DNA of 64,000 bases. Origin: Helicobacter colisuis. Its GTDB lineage: Bacteria; Campylobacterota; Campylobacteria; Campylobacterales; Helicobacteraceae. The notes beneath the pieces were generated by a model, which worked only from the letters and a program-made list of their open reading frames with translations, had not been told where the DNA came from and made no database searches. Positions 8,247 through 16,790 of the stretch are shown piece by piece. The stretch spans positions 1 to 64,000 of the forward strand of contig NZ_JAMOKX010000001.1 of assembly GCF_023646285.1 (NCBI RefSeq). The letters run 5' to 3'. How positions within the stretch are numbered: the stretch's first letter is position 1; each line of letters opens with the position of its first letter. A program made the translations under genes and the position numbers.

Positions 8247-8277
8247 TTTTCTATCCCGAAAAAATGGGGATAGAAAA
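8247..8277. terminator. Bidirectional terminator between the protease gene and dcuA
   Basis: An 11-bp perfect stem, TTTTCTATCCC at 8247-8257 with its complement at 8267-8277, has A residues on one side and T residues on the other. It can stop transcription from both convergent units. Confidence 0.8.
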
Positions 8278-8281
8278 ATTC

Positions 8282-9628
8282 TTAAAAGAGCGAAACCGCT
8301 AAAAATCCGAGAATAACGCTAAAGACAATTGCCAAAACTCCCGGAATTAAAAAGGCGTGATTGAAAATATACTTTCCAATCCTTGTAGAACCTGTGTCAT
8401 CCATCTGCACAGCACCTAGCAAAGTAGGATAAGTTGGAAGCACAAAAAGGGCTGAAACTGCTGCAAATGAAGCAACAAGCATATAAGAATCTCCTGGATT
8501 TGCCGCTGTAATTCCTAATGCTGCGACAACTACTGGAGTGATAGCTTTGGCGGTAGCTGCTTGAGAGTATAGAAGCATAGCCGCAAAGAAGAATATAACA
8601 GCAAGTAGTGATGGAACAGCCTTAACCCAATCACCAGCTAGAGTTTTAATCTCTTCTGTATAACCACCAACAAATGTATTACCAAGCCACGCAACACCAA
8701 GAACACAAACGCACGCTACCATACCTGATTTGAATACGCTTGTATCGGCTACTTTGCCAACTTCAATTTTACAAAAGATTGTAATAAATGTAGCCACACC
8801 TAGCATAAAGCTCATAATAGCAGCATCTCTAGGAACAATGACATTTTCTATAAGAACCGGTTTGCCACCGACTTTTGAGATAGCAGTAGCATAAAGCACC
8901 ACACAAAGCACTCCAATAATAAAGATTCCAACAGAAAGCTTTGCACCTTTTTTTAATTCCATATTTTGTGAGCCAATAGGAGCTTGAACTAATCCTTGAG
9001 CTAAACGCTCTTGATAGACTGGGTCTTTGCTTAAATCAAGATTAGTAAATAGAGTTATTATAAAAGCAGTTAGCATACAACCAATAAAAGTAGTAGGAAT
9101 CCAAATTCCAAGTAAAACTGGATAACTCCAACCAAGTGGCTCTAACACACCACTCATATACACCACAGCCGCACTAACAGGACTTGCAGTAATTGCAATT
9201 TGACTAGAAACAACTGCAATAGAAAGTGGCGCTGATGGCTTAATGTTTTGTTCTTTCGCCACTTCAACAATAACAGGAATCATAGAAAACGCAGTATGGC
9301 CTGTCCCTGCAAGAATTGTTAAAAAATAAGTTACCGTTGGGGCTAAGTAGTTGATGTATTTTGGATTAGAACGCAAAATTCTCTCAGCAATTTGAACCAA
9401 ATAATCCAAACCTCCTGCAAGTTGCATTGCAGAAATAGCCGCAATTACAGACATAATAATCAAAATAACATCCCAAGGAATAGTGCCTGGTTTCATACCA
9501 AGACAAAGACCTAAGATAACAACGCCGATACCACCAGCGTAACCAATACCGATACCACCAAGTCTAATACCAACAAATATTGCACCCAAAAGAACAATAA
9601 TTTGCAAAATCAACATAATCATTTCCAT
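8282..9628 (-). CDS. dcuA: Anaerobic C4-dicarboxylate transporter DcuA
   Basis: DcuA is an inner-membrane carrier for aspartate, fumarate, malate and succinate that mostly works as an antiporter. The 448-residue protein is strongly hydrophobic throughout, with family motifs such as GTGHTAFSMIPVIVEVA (about 116-132) and the ITASPVSAAVVYMSG segment. It lies 9 bases after aspA. The pair forms the well-known module in which aspartate is imported, deaminated to fumarate, and succinate exported after fumarate respiration. The ATG at 9628 has AAGG 7 bases upstream. Confidence 0.93.
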   Translation of the reverse strand: MEMIMLILQIIVLLGAIFVGIRLGGIGIGYAGGIGVVILGLCLGMKPGTIPWDVILIIMSVIAAISAMQLAGGLDYLVQIAERILRSNPKYINYLAPTVTYFLTILAGTGHTAFSMIPVIVEVAKEQNIKPSAPLSIAVVSSQIAITASPVSAAVVYMSGVLEPLGWSYPVLLGIWIPTTFIGCMLTAFIITLFTNLDLSKDPVYQERLAQGLVQAPIGSQNMELKKGAKLSVGIFIIGVLCVVLYATAISKVGGKPVLIENVIVPRDAAIMSFMLGVATFITIFCKIEVGKVADTSVFKSGMVACVCVLGVAWLGNTFVGGYTEEIKTLAGDWVKAVPSLLAVIFFFAAMLLYSQAATAKAITPVVVAALGITAANPGDSYMLVASFAAVSALFVLPTYPTLLGAVQMDDTGSTRIGKYIFNHAFLIPGVLAIVFSVILGFLAVSLF

Positions 9629-9637
9629 TAGCAGACC

Positions 9638-11044
9638 TTATTTCTTTGCTTTCATTTGTGGATTAAGCATATTTTTTGGATCTAATATTTCACTAATTTC
9701 TTCTTTAGATAAATATCCTCTCTCCAAACAAATATCTCCCACTGATTTTCCAGTTTGCAAAGCTTCTTTTGCAATACTTGCGGATTTTTCATATCCCAAA
9801 ATTGGATTAAAGGCTGTTACAATCCCAATAGAATTAAGCACAGATTGCTTGCAAGCCTCAGGATTTGCAGTTAAATGCTTAATAGCTTTTTGCGCTAAAG
9901 TTTTCATAGCGTTTTCTAACACAACCAATGAATTAAAAAGCGCATAGGCAATTCCAGGTTCAAATGCGTTAAGCTCAAATTCTCCTCTCTCGCTACAAAG
10001 CATAATAGTTACATCATTGCCAATTACTTCATAGCAAGCTTCACCAACAGCTTCACAAATCACAGGATTTACCTTACCAGGCATAATAGAACTTCCAGGC
10101 TGCATTTTAGGTAAATTAATTTCGCCTAATCCACATCGAGGTCCTGAATTCATTAATCTTAAATCATTAGCAATCTTAGAAAGTCTTACTGCAGCAGTCT
10201 TTAAACAACCACTTACATAAACAAAATCAGCAGTGTCTTGAGTAGCTGCAATCAAATCTTCTGCAGGTCTAAAATTTACTCCAGTAATTTCTTGCATTTT
10301 TCTTTCAACAACATTTTTATAATCTGGATGGCAATTAATTCCTGTTCCAATTGCTGTTGCACCAAGATTTAAAACTTCCATAACCTCTCTTGCAGCTTTA
10401 AGTTTTGCAATATCACTTTTAATATAACTTGCAAAGGCATTAAAAGTATTTCCCAAAGTAGTTGGCACAGCATCTTCAAGCTCCGTTCTTCCCATTTTAA
10501 TATAATCTTTATATTCCTCAGCTTTTTTAAGAAGCTCTTCTTTTAATTCTTCCATTGCTTCAAGCAAATCCCCTAGCTTCTTATGTGCTGCAACTTTAAT
10601 AGAACTTGGATAAGTATCATTAGTAGATTGCCCCAAATTTGTGTGATCGTTTGGATGAAGGTATTGATATTCACCTTTTTTATGTCCCATACTTTCTAGT
10701 GCAATATTAGTTAGCACTTCATTAACATTCATATTAGTAGAAGTTCCAGCGCCACCTTGAATCATATCAACAACAAATTGCTCAATAAACTCTCCTGCAA
10801 TCAATCTATCGCAAGCAGCTGCTAAAGCATCTGCCTTATCCGCATCTAAAACCCCTACTTCTTTATTAGCCAAAGCAGCAGCTTTTTTGACTTGTGCAAA
10901 AGCTTTAATAAAAAATGGATAGTCTCTTAATTTACGCTGTGTCATATGAAAATTATCTACTGCACGATAAGTTTGCACTCCGTAATAAACATCTTCTGGT
11001 ATTTCAAGCTCTCCTATAAAGTCGTGTTCTTTTCGAGTTGCCAT
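9638..11044 (-). CDS. aspA: Aspartate ammonia-lyase
   Basis: AspA splits L-aspartate into fumarate and ammonia. The 468-residue protein carries the fumarase/aspartase signature GSSIMPGKVN at 317-326, with catalytic Ser319 in the mobile loop, and the substrate-binding TSTNMN (101-106) and HTNLGQSTND (134-143) blocks. The TSTNMN and signature-loop residues favour aspartase over fumarase C, and the adjacent dcuA fits. In Campylobacterota aspartate is a major carbon and energy source through this enzyme. The start has a strong AGGAGG ribosome-binding site. An AT-rich leader of about 120 bp upstream probably holds the promoter. Confidence 0.94.
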   Translation of the reverse strand: MATRKEHDFIGELEIPEDVYYGVQTYRAVDNFHMTQRKLRDYPFFIKAFAQVKKAAALANKEVGVLDADKADALAAACDRLIAGEFIEQFVVDMIQGGAGTSTNMNVNEVLTNIALESMGHKKGEYQYLHPNDHTNLGQSTNDTYPSSIKVAAHKKLGDLLEAMEELKEELLKKAEEYKDYIKMGRTELEDAVPTTLGNTFNAFASYIKSDIAKLKAAREVMEVLNLGATAIGTGINCHPDYKNVVERKMQEITGVNFRPAEDLIAATQDTADFVYVSGCLKTAAVRLSKIANDLRLMNSGPRCGLGEINLPKMQPGSSIMPGKVNPVICEAVGEACYEVIGNDVTIMLCSERGEFELNAFEPGIAYALFNSLVVLENAMKTLAQKAIKHLTANPEACKQSVLNSIGIVTAFNPILGYEKSASIAKEALQTGKSVGDICLERGYLSKEEISEILDPKNMLNPQMKAKK

Positions 11045-11164
11045 AAACTACCTCCTAAAAAAAATAATTTTTGAGTAAATACCTAACTCACGAAGACAAT
11101 ACTACTCTTACTTTTATAAACATTTTATTAATAATTTAAATTAATCAAAAACTTAAATTTTTTA

Positions 11165-12517
11165 TTAATATTTGATTTTTAAAATCCCAAATCTTTGTTC
11201 ATAAAATATAACTACCAAAGAAACAAAACTTGCACACAAAATCCCAAGAGGATAGGAAATAATCACTCCTATAAATCCATAAATTTTTGATAATATCAAA
11301 ACAAAAAACAAAGCAAAAAATAAAGTATAGGAAAAAGTAATAATAAATGAACTTGTTGTTCTTTGAATGGATTGAAAGAAAATTGCACTGACAATATTAA
11401 CCCCCAAAAGAACATAACCTAAAAAATAAATATCCATAGCTACTTTTACATCATTAATCAAACTAGGATCGCGCAAAACAATATTATCTTGCAAAAACAA
11501 AGGAACAATCAAAGGCGACAGACAATAAAAACTAATATAAAGCGCCACTCCTCCCAATAAACTAAACCCCAAACCAAAATAAAAAACTTCTTTTACTCTT
11601 TTAAAAAGCTTAGCCCCATAATTAAAACTTGCAATAGGCTGAATCCCTTGAGCCATTGATAATAAAATGGTAAAAGGTATGATACCTACATACATTAAAA
11701 CACTATAAATCGCCAATCCCCTATCTCCAGCAATTCCAACAATAGTATGATTAAAAATTAACATCATCATACTTACACTAATTTCAGAGCTACTTTGAGG
11801 GATACCATTTTTGGTTGCCATCAAAATTGCATAAATATCAAAAGCTTTGATTAAAAATAAATCTCCCTTTTTGCGTAAAAAATGTTGTAATAAAATACAC
11901 ATTCCAATCCCATGCCCCAAAATTGTAGCCAAAGCACTTGAGTGAATCCCCCACTCTAAAACAAATAAAAAAAGATAATTTAAAACAATATTCATCAAAG
12001 CCCCAACTATCATTGCTATCATCGCCAAAATAGGCTGTTTATCATTGATGGCAAAAATATCAAGCATTGGGTGTAAGACAATAATAAAAGCCCCCAAATA
12101 AATAATCTCTGTATATTCTATAACCAAAGGCAATAAAGTCTCACTAGCTCCAAGATACAAGGCAATCATATCGCTAAAACAATAGAGTATGATTCCGCCC
12201 ACCAAAGAAGTAAAAACTGCAAAATAAAAAACGGAGCTAAAGATGATTCTAGCCCTAAAAGGCTTTCCTTTTCCCAAAAAATAAGAACTCATCGCTGCAG
12301 CGCCTACACTAAAAAGCAATTCAAAGGCAATAAGGATGGGAAAAATGGGCCACGCAATCCCAATGGCAGCTAAGGCATTTTCGCCTAACTTTTTACCCAC
12401 AAAGATTCCATCAATAGTGGAATAAGTTGATAAAGCTAGCATTGCAACCAATGAGGGTAAAAAATAAGTGAAAAATAATCTTGGAATTGTGGCTGTTTTT
12501 AAATCAATTTTACTCAT
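11165..12517 (-). CDS. MATE-family efflux transporter
   Basis: The protein of about 450 residues has twelve hydrophobic helices in two homologous halves of the multidrug and toxic compound extrusion family. The first half begins TIPRLFFTYFLPSL, and the pattern STIDGIFVGKKLGENALAAIGIAWP (about 33-57) is typical of DinF/NorM-like members. Such pumps use sodium or proton gradients to export drugs or metabolites; the substrate is unknown. ATG at 12517 is chosen because it overlaps the hemD stop by 8 bases (ATGAGTAA). An upstream start would extend into hemD. Confidence 0.85.
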   Translation of the reverse strand: MSKIDLKTATIPRLFFTYFLPSLVAMLALSTYSTIDGIFVGKKLGENALAAIGIAWPIFPILIAFELLFSVGAAAMSSYFLGKGKPFRARIIFSSVFYFAVFTSLVGGIILYCFSDMIALYLGASETLLPLVIEYTEIIYLGAFIIVLHPMLDIFAINDKQPILAMIAMIVGALMNIVLNYLFLFVLEWGIHSSALATILGHGIGMCILLQHFLRKKGDLFLIKAFDIYAILMATKNGIPQSSSEISVSMMMLIFNHTIVGIAGDRGLAIYSVLMYVGIIPFTILLSMAQGIQPIASFNYGAKLFKRVKEVFYFGLGFSLLGGVALYISFYCLSPLIVPLFLQDNIVLRDPSLINDVKVAMDIYFLGYVLLGVNIVSAIFFQSIQRTTSSFIITFSYTLFFALFFVLILSKIYGFIGVIISYPLGILCASFVSLVVIFYEQRFGILKIKY

Positions 12518-13205
12518 TATTATTTTCCATAGCAAGTTCTTTAGCAAATTCTAATGAATTTTCTATGTCAATTTTAGGCGAAAGCAATATTTTTGCTTTT
12601 TCCCCTAAAAGTTCCTTTGCCACTTTAGCAGTGCTTTTACCAATACAAAGTGCCAAGTAGCTATCTCTCCAAGCATAATTTTTTAAAAAAGCCTTAAGAC
12701 TTGAGGGGGCACTAAAAAAGAAAATAGAATCATCACTAATTCTCTGTTTATCAACCTCAGGAATCGATAAAATTTTAGTCTCATACAAAATTGATTCACT
12801 CACCAAAATCCCTCCATTTCTTAAAATTTCTACGAGATTAGAAGCGACTTTTTTAGCACGAATAAAAAGCACTTTTTTTTTCTGTAAAATCTCTACTAAT
12901 TCCTTACCAAATAAATCCCCATAAGCAGTAGAAGCTACAAATTCTACCTTGCCACCAAAACTTTCCAACACTTTTTTACTTCCCTCTCCAATCACATAAC
13001 AAGGCAGATTCTGGCATTCTTTAGGAGCAAAATGCTCTAAGGCAAAAACAGCATTTTTGGAAGTAAAAAGCAAACCATCTACTTCTTTAATCTTTTGTTT
13101 AAGCGCAGAATCTTCTATAAAGCAAATTTCTAAAAGCTCCAAATATTCTACTGCTTTGATTGTTTTATTTGTATTTTTTTTTGTGATATAATAAACTCTT
13201 TTCAT
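12510..13205 (-). CDS. hemD: Uroporphyrinogen-III synthase
   Basis: HemD closes hydroxymethylbilane to uroporphyrinogen III in haem synthesis. The 231-residue protein has the weakly conserved two-domain HemD fold; recognisable marks are GLLFTSKNAVFAL (about 45-57), YVIGEGSKKVLE (about 71-82) and the C-terminal FFFSAPSSLKAFLKN (about 162-176). HemD proteins diverge widely, so identification rests on these motifs and length. A run of nine A residues in the coding strand (KKK, near 12870) is a possible slippage site. It overlaps the downstream MATE gene and is divergent from the rhodanese gene 36 bp away. Confidence 0.8.
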   Translation of the reverse strand: MKRVYYITKKNTNKTIKAVEYLELLEICFIEDSALKQKIKEVDGLLFTSKNAVFALEHFAPKECQNLPCYVIGEGSKKVLESFGGKVEFVASTAYGDLFGKELVEILQKKKVLFIRAKKVASNLVEILRNGGILVSESILYETKILSIPEVDKQRISDDSIFFFSAPSSLKAFLKNYAWRDSYLALCIGKSTAKVAKELLGEKAKILLSPKIDIENSLEFAKELAMENNNE

Positions 13206-13241
13206 TCTTTGATTCTAGCTAAAATTTCATAAAGGGTGCAA

Positions 13242-13568
13242 ATGTATATTAAAAATAAAAGCTTAGCTAAGCCAATTGATTTGCAAAATGATAAACTTGA
13301 TAATTGCATCATTATTGACTTACGCTCTAGAGGATATTTTCTCATTAGTCATATTTCCAATGCGCTTAATCTTGTTTCTCTTTCGCGAATTGGTTTTATT
13401 GCGCAAGAAAATCCCGATAAAAGAATCGTGCTTTATTGTCATAGTGGAGCAAGCGCAGCGGATTTTGGGAGTAAATTAGTTGAGATGGGATATAAGAATA
13501 TTTATTATTTAGATGAAAATTTCTTTAATCTCCCCAAAATGGGAATTTCTATTCAATACAACACTTAA
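13242..13568 (+). CDS. Single-domain rhodanese-like protein
   Basis: This small cytoplasmic protein (108 residues) is one rhodanese domain. It shows the CIIIDLRSRGYFLISHISNA entry motif (22-41) and the active-site loop CHSGASA with Cys66, which carries persulfide sulfur. The loop length fits sulfurtransferase activity. ATG at 13242 is preferred to GTG two codons earlier because AAAGGG ends five bases before it. It stands alone between divergent hemD and the convergent phosphatase gene, so its sulfur acceptor cannot be inferred. Confidence 0.82.
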   Translation: MYIKNKSLAKPIDLQNDKLDNCIIIDLRSRGYFLISHISNALNLVSLSRIGFIAQENPDKRIVLYCHSGASAADFGSKLVEMGYKNIYYLDENFFNLPKMGISIQYNT

Positions 13569-13571
13569 AGA

Positions 13572-14030
13572 CTAATCTTTAATCGTGCTATAAAGTGCTT
13601 TAATCGCCACTTCAAGCATAGTATAAATTTTCTCAAATCCTTCTAAATTTTTATAATGATAGGGATCAGGTATATCTTGACCCTCTAGCCCAAAATCTCC
13701 CATAAGTTTGACTTTTTCTTTTTTAAATCCCATTGAAAGCAAGTCTTGATAGTTTTGCCTATCCATTGCTACAATATAATCAAAAGAATCATCACCATAA
13801 ACATTAACCCTTCGCCCTCTTAGCTGTGAAATATCAATTTTATATTTTTTAGCAATCGCAATAGAATAAGCACAGGGTGGTTCATCAATATGCCAACCAC
13901 TTGTTCCTGCTGAATCAATCTTGAGATTCAAACCCTCTTTTTGCGCCAAATGCTTTGCAATCCCCTCTGCCAAAGGAGATCGGCAAATATTTCCCAAACA
14001 AACAAAAAGAATTGAATGGACTTTTTGCAT
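13572..14030 (-). CDS. Low-molecular-weight protein-tyrosine phosphatase
   Basis: The 152-residue enzyme has the phosphate-binding loop CLGNICRS, with Cys11 as nucleophile and Arg17, and the general acid Asp122 in PDPYH. These are the defining features of the LMW-PTP family (Wzb, YwlE). In bacteria such enzymes dephosphorylate tyrosine kinases or arginine-phosphorylated proteins; no kinase gene is nearby. It lies 15 bases after asd and may be co-transcribed with it. ATG at 14030 is used, with AAGGAA upstream; the preceding TTG codon is less likely. Confidence 0.88.
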   Translation of the reverse strand: MQKVHSILFVCLGNICRSPLAEGIAKHLAQKEGLNLKIDSAGTSGWHIDEPPCAYSIAIAKKYKIDISQLRGRRVNVYGDDSFDYIVAMDRQNYQDLLSMGFKKEKVKLMGDFGLEGQDIPDPYHYKNLEGFEKIYTMLEVAIKALYSTIKD

Positions 14031-14045
14031 CAATTTTTCCTTGAT

Positions 14046-15071
14046 TTACTTTTGCATTTCTGCCCATTTTTGCGCAATTCTTACTGCATTAGTAGCTGCA
14101 CCAACGCGAATTTGATCTGCCACGCACCAAAGGTGTAAAATCTTTTTATCATAATTATCAACACGGATTCTACCCACATAAGTCTCATCAGTATCTGTTG
14201 CCAAAGAAGGCATAGGGTAAGATTTTTCTTTAGGACTATCAATGACAACTACCGATTCTGCTTTTCTTAAAACTTCTCTAGCTTCCTCTGCGCTCACTTC
14301 TTGTTCAAAAGCAATGGTGATAGATTCGCTATGACTTCTTAAAACAGGCACACGCACACAAGTCGCACTCACTGCAAATTCACTATGCATAATCTTATTG
14401 GTCTCATTAACCATTTTCATTTCTTCTTTTGTGTAATCATTATCCAAAAACACATCAATATGCGGAATAAGATTAAGTGCGATTCGATGAGGGAATGCCT
14501 TTGGCTCTACTGAATCCATATTAAATTCAAAAAACTTCTGCATTTGCAAGACTAATTCCTCCATTCCCTTTTTGCCCGCACCTGAAACAGCTTGATAAGT
14601 GCTAACATCCACTCTTTTGATTTTAAAAGCATTGTGCAAAGGCGCTAGAACTTGCACCATTTGTATGGTTGAACAATTAGGGTTTGCGATGATTCCAGCT
14701 TTCTCCCACAATGCAATATCCTGCGGATTTACCTCAGGCACAACCAAAGGCACATCTTTTTGCATTCTAAAATGACTAGTATTATCAATCACAACAGCCC
14801 CAGCCCTAGCGGCACTTGGCGCAAATTCCGCACTCACACTTCCACCTGCAGAGAAAAAGGCAATCTCAATTTCTTCTTCTTCAAAAACACTATGAGTAAG
14901 CTCCTTTACCTTATAGGCTTCATCTTTATAAGTAATTTCTCTCCCCACGCTTCTTGCACTCGCCAAAGGCACAAGTTTATTAATAGGAAAATTTCTTTCT
15001 TCTAGAATCTTAAAAATCTCTTCACCAACAGCTCCAGTAGCCCCAACAACAGCAACATTAAACTTTTTCAT
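14046..15071 (-). CDS. asd: Aspartate-semialdehyde dehydrogenase
   Basis: Asd reduces aspartyl phosphate to aspartate semialdehyde for lysine, diaminopimelate, methionine and threonine synthesis. The 341-residue protein has an NADP-binding GATGAVG (10-16), the catalytic Cys133 in NPNCSTIQ, and the substrate-binding PHRIALNLIPHID block (195-207). ATG at 15071 is chosen because AAGGAG lies six bases upstream; a TTG two codons earlier is unlikely. It follows flgR by 10 bases. The gyrA, small gene, flgR, asd order is also found in C. jejuni and related genera. Confidence 0.93.
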   Translation of the reverse strand: MKKFNVAVVGATGAVGEEIFKILEERNFPINKLVPLASARSVGREITYKDEAYKVKELTHSVFEEEEIEIAFFSAGGSVSAEFAPSAARAGAVVIDNTSHFRMQKDVPLVVPEVNPQDIALWEKAGIIANPNCSTIQMVQVLAPLHNAFKIKRVDVSTYQAVSGAGKKGMEELVLQMQKFFEFNMDSVEPKAFPHRIALNLIPHIDVFLDNDYTKEEMKMVNETNKIMHSEFAVSATCVRVPVLRSHSESITIAFEQEVSAEEAREVLRKAESVVVIDSPKEKSYPMPSLATDTDETYVGRIRVDNYDKKILHLWCVADQIRVGAATNAVRIAQKWAEMQK

Positions 15072-15081
15072 AAACAACTCC

Positions 15082-16380
15082 TTAAAAATTAATATGGTAA
15101 TGTTTTATTTTTTCTAACAATACTTGCTTTTGCATTCCCAAAAGCTCAGCTGCACTATCTATATCCGAATCAGATACCTTTAGCGCTTCATAAATCAATT
15201 CTTCCTCTAAATTAGCGATTTTTTTAGCTCCACCACTTTCTCTAGAACTTAAAAACAAATCCTCAGGCATAATAGTGTCATCTTCACACAAAATCGCAGC
15301 CCGCTCCACAACCGACAAAAGCTCCCTAATATTTCCAGGCCACCTATAAGAAAGCAATTGTTCTTTTGCTCCTTCTCCCCATTTTTTCTTTCCCACTCCA
15401 TATTGCTTATCTACTTCCTCTAGTTTCCATTCACAAAGCGGAATAATCTCCTCTGTCCTTTCGCGTAATGGTGGAATATGAATAGGAATTGTTTGTAGTC
15501 TAAAAAATAAATCTTCCCTAAACTCACCCTTTTTAATCTTTTTTTGAATGTCTGCATTAGTGGCTGCAATAAAGCGTATATCCACTTTAATTGGCTTACT
15601 ACTCCCAAGTCTTACAATCTCTTTTTCTTGCAAAACGCGCAAAAGCTTTGCTTGGAGACTAGCAGGCATTTCTCCAATTTCATCTAAAAACACACTTCCG
15701 CCATTAGCACTTTCAAACTTCCCTGCTCTCCCTTCTGTTGCATCTGTAAAGGCACCCTTTTCATAACCAAAAAGCTCTGATTCAAGAAGATTATCAGGAA
15801 TTGCTGCCATATTAATTGCAACAAAAGGTGCTTTTGCTCTAAGAGAATGATTGTGAATATAATTAGCAAACACTTCTTTTCCAACCCCGCTCTCTCCCAA
15901 CAATAAAATTGATGCATCAGTTTTAGCAGCTTTATTTGCAAGCATTAGAGCTTTTTGTAATGCTGGAGAAGTGGAGATAAAGCTTTGCCCTTCAGCTTCT
16001 TCACTTTTTTTAGAAATTTTAGCGATTATTTCTTTGGCTTTTTTAGCACGATGAATCGCTGCCACCAGAGTTTCAATATCAAAAGGTTTAGTTAGAAAAT
16101 CTTTCACTCCAAGCCTAATTGAATCAATTGCCTTATTTAAAGTCGCATTACCCGTGATAATCAAGGCTTCATAACGCCCATTTAATTCCCTTAAAAACTC
16201 AATTCCATCCATTTGTGGCATATTAATATCAGTGATAATTAAATCAATGCTATCATCAAGTTTTTTGAGTGCATCTTTAGCGTTTTTAAAGCTCACAACT
16301 TCAAATTCTTCATATTCACCAAGGGCAATCTCTAAAGACTTCCTCATATTAATATCATCTTCAACAATAGCTAACTTCAT
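15082..16380 (-). CDS. flgR: Sigma-54 activator FlgR (flagellar response regulator)
   Basis: FlgR receives phosphate from the FlgS kinase and activates RpoN-dependent rod, ring and hook genes. The 432-residue protein has a receiver domain (phosphoacceptor Asp51, conserved Lys98), an AAA+ domain with Walker A GESGVGKE (162-169), the sigma-54-contacting GAFTDA (209-214) and Walker B FLDEIGEM (231-238), and a C-terminal Fis-like helix-turn-helix (about 385-432). The Fis-like tail is present, as in C. jejuni, whereas H. pylori FlgR lacks it. ATG at 16380 overlaps the preceding stop as GTGATG with AAGGAG upstream. In C. jejuni this gene phase-varies at A/T runs; the longest run seen here is only about seven. 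Confidence 0.88.
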   Translation of the reverse strand: MKLAIVEDDINMRKSLEIALGEYEEFEVVSFKNAKDALKKLDDSIDLIITDINMPQMDGIEFLRELNGRYEALIITGNATLNKAIDSIRLGVKDFLTKPFDIETLVAAIHRAKKAKEIIAKISKKSEEAEGQSFISTSPALQKALMLANKAAKTDASILLLGESGVGKEVFANYIHNHSLRAKAPFVAINMAAIPDNLLESELFGYEKGAFTDATEGRAGKFESANGGSVFLDEIGEMPASLQAKLLRVLQEKEIVRLGSSKPIKVDIRFIAATNADIQKKIKKGEFREDLFFRLQTIPIHIPPLRERTEEIIPLCEWKLEEVDKQYGVGKKKWGEGAKEQLLSYRWPGNIRELLSVVERAAILCEDDTIMPEDLFLSSRESGGAKKIANLEEELIYEALKVSDSDIDSAAELLGMQKQVLLEKIKHYHINF

Positions 16381-16790
16381 CACTTCTCCTTTTTATTTGC
16401 TACAAGATGATAGATTGTAGCAATCCCCCTTTCATATTCAACTTTAATGCGCGTTGCAGGGATTGATAAAAGGCTTACAAACTCGCCTTGATAATTAGAA
16501 GCTTTGCTTCTATCTTCTAGCTTCACACCCCATTTAAAAAAACATTCTAAAATTTCCTCTTTTGCAAAATCTAAAAATTCTCTTTCGCTTTTACTATTAT
16601 GCACAATCTCGCATTTTTTATAAGGATTTTTAATTTTATCCAACAAATTAGCACTCAACATTGCAGGAGAAAAATAATATTTTTCATTCAAAATAATTCC
16701 ATTTTTAATAGCTACCCTATAAGAAAAGATATACTCTGCAGCCCCTGCAACAATACTGCAAATCATAATTCCAAAGAATATTTTATGCAT
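16380..16790 (-). CDS. Small secreted protein between gyrA and flgR, unknown function
   Basis: The predicted protein has 136 residues: an export signal (about 1-18, KIFFGIMICSIVAGAA) and a basic soluble domain containing one cysteine pair (about residues 59 and 83). I recognise no catalytic motif. The gene overlaps gyrA by one base (TAATG) and flgR by the next stop, so it is translationally coupled to both. A small gene occupies the same place in other Helicobacter, and C. jejuni has flgP and flgQ here. Sequence resemblance to FlgP or FlgQ is not evident, so a flagellar role is only a positional guess. Confidence 0.7.
   Translation of the reverse strand: MHKIFFGIMICSIVAGAAEYIFSYRVAIKNGIILNEKYYFSPAMLSANLLDKIKNPYKKCEIVHNSKSEREFLDFAKEEILECFFKWGVKLEDRSKASNYQGEFVSLLSIPATRIKVEYERGIATIYHLVANKKEK

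Noticed and set aside
15420-15608. Phase-variable A/T run in flgR as in C. jejuni
   Set aside because: The longest run seen is about seven bases, too short to claim phase variation.
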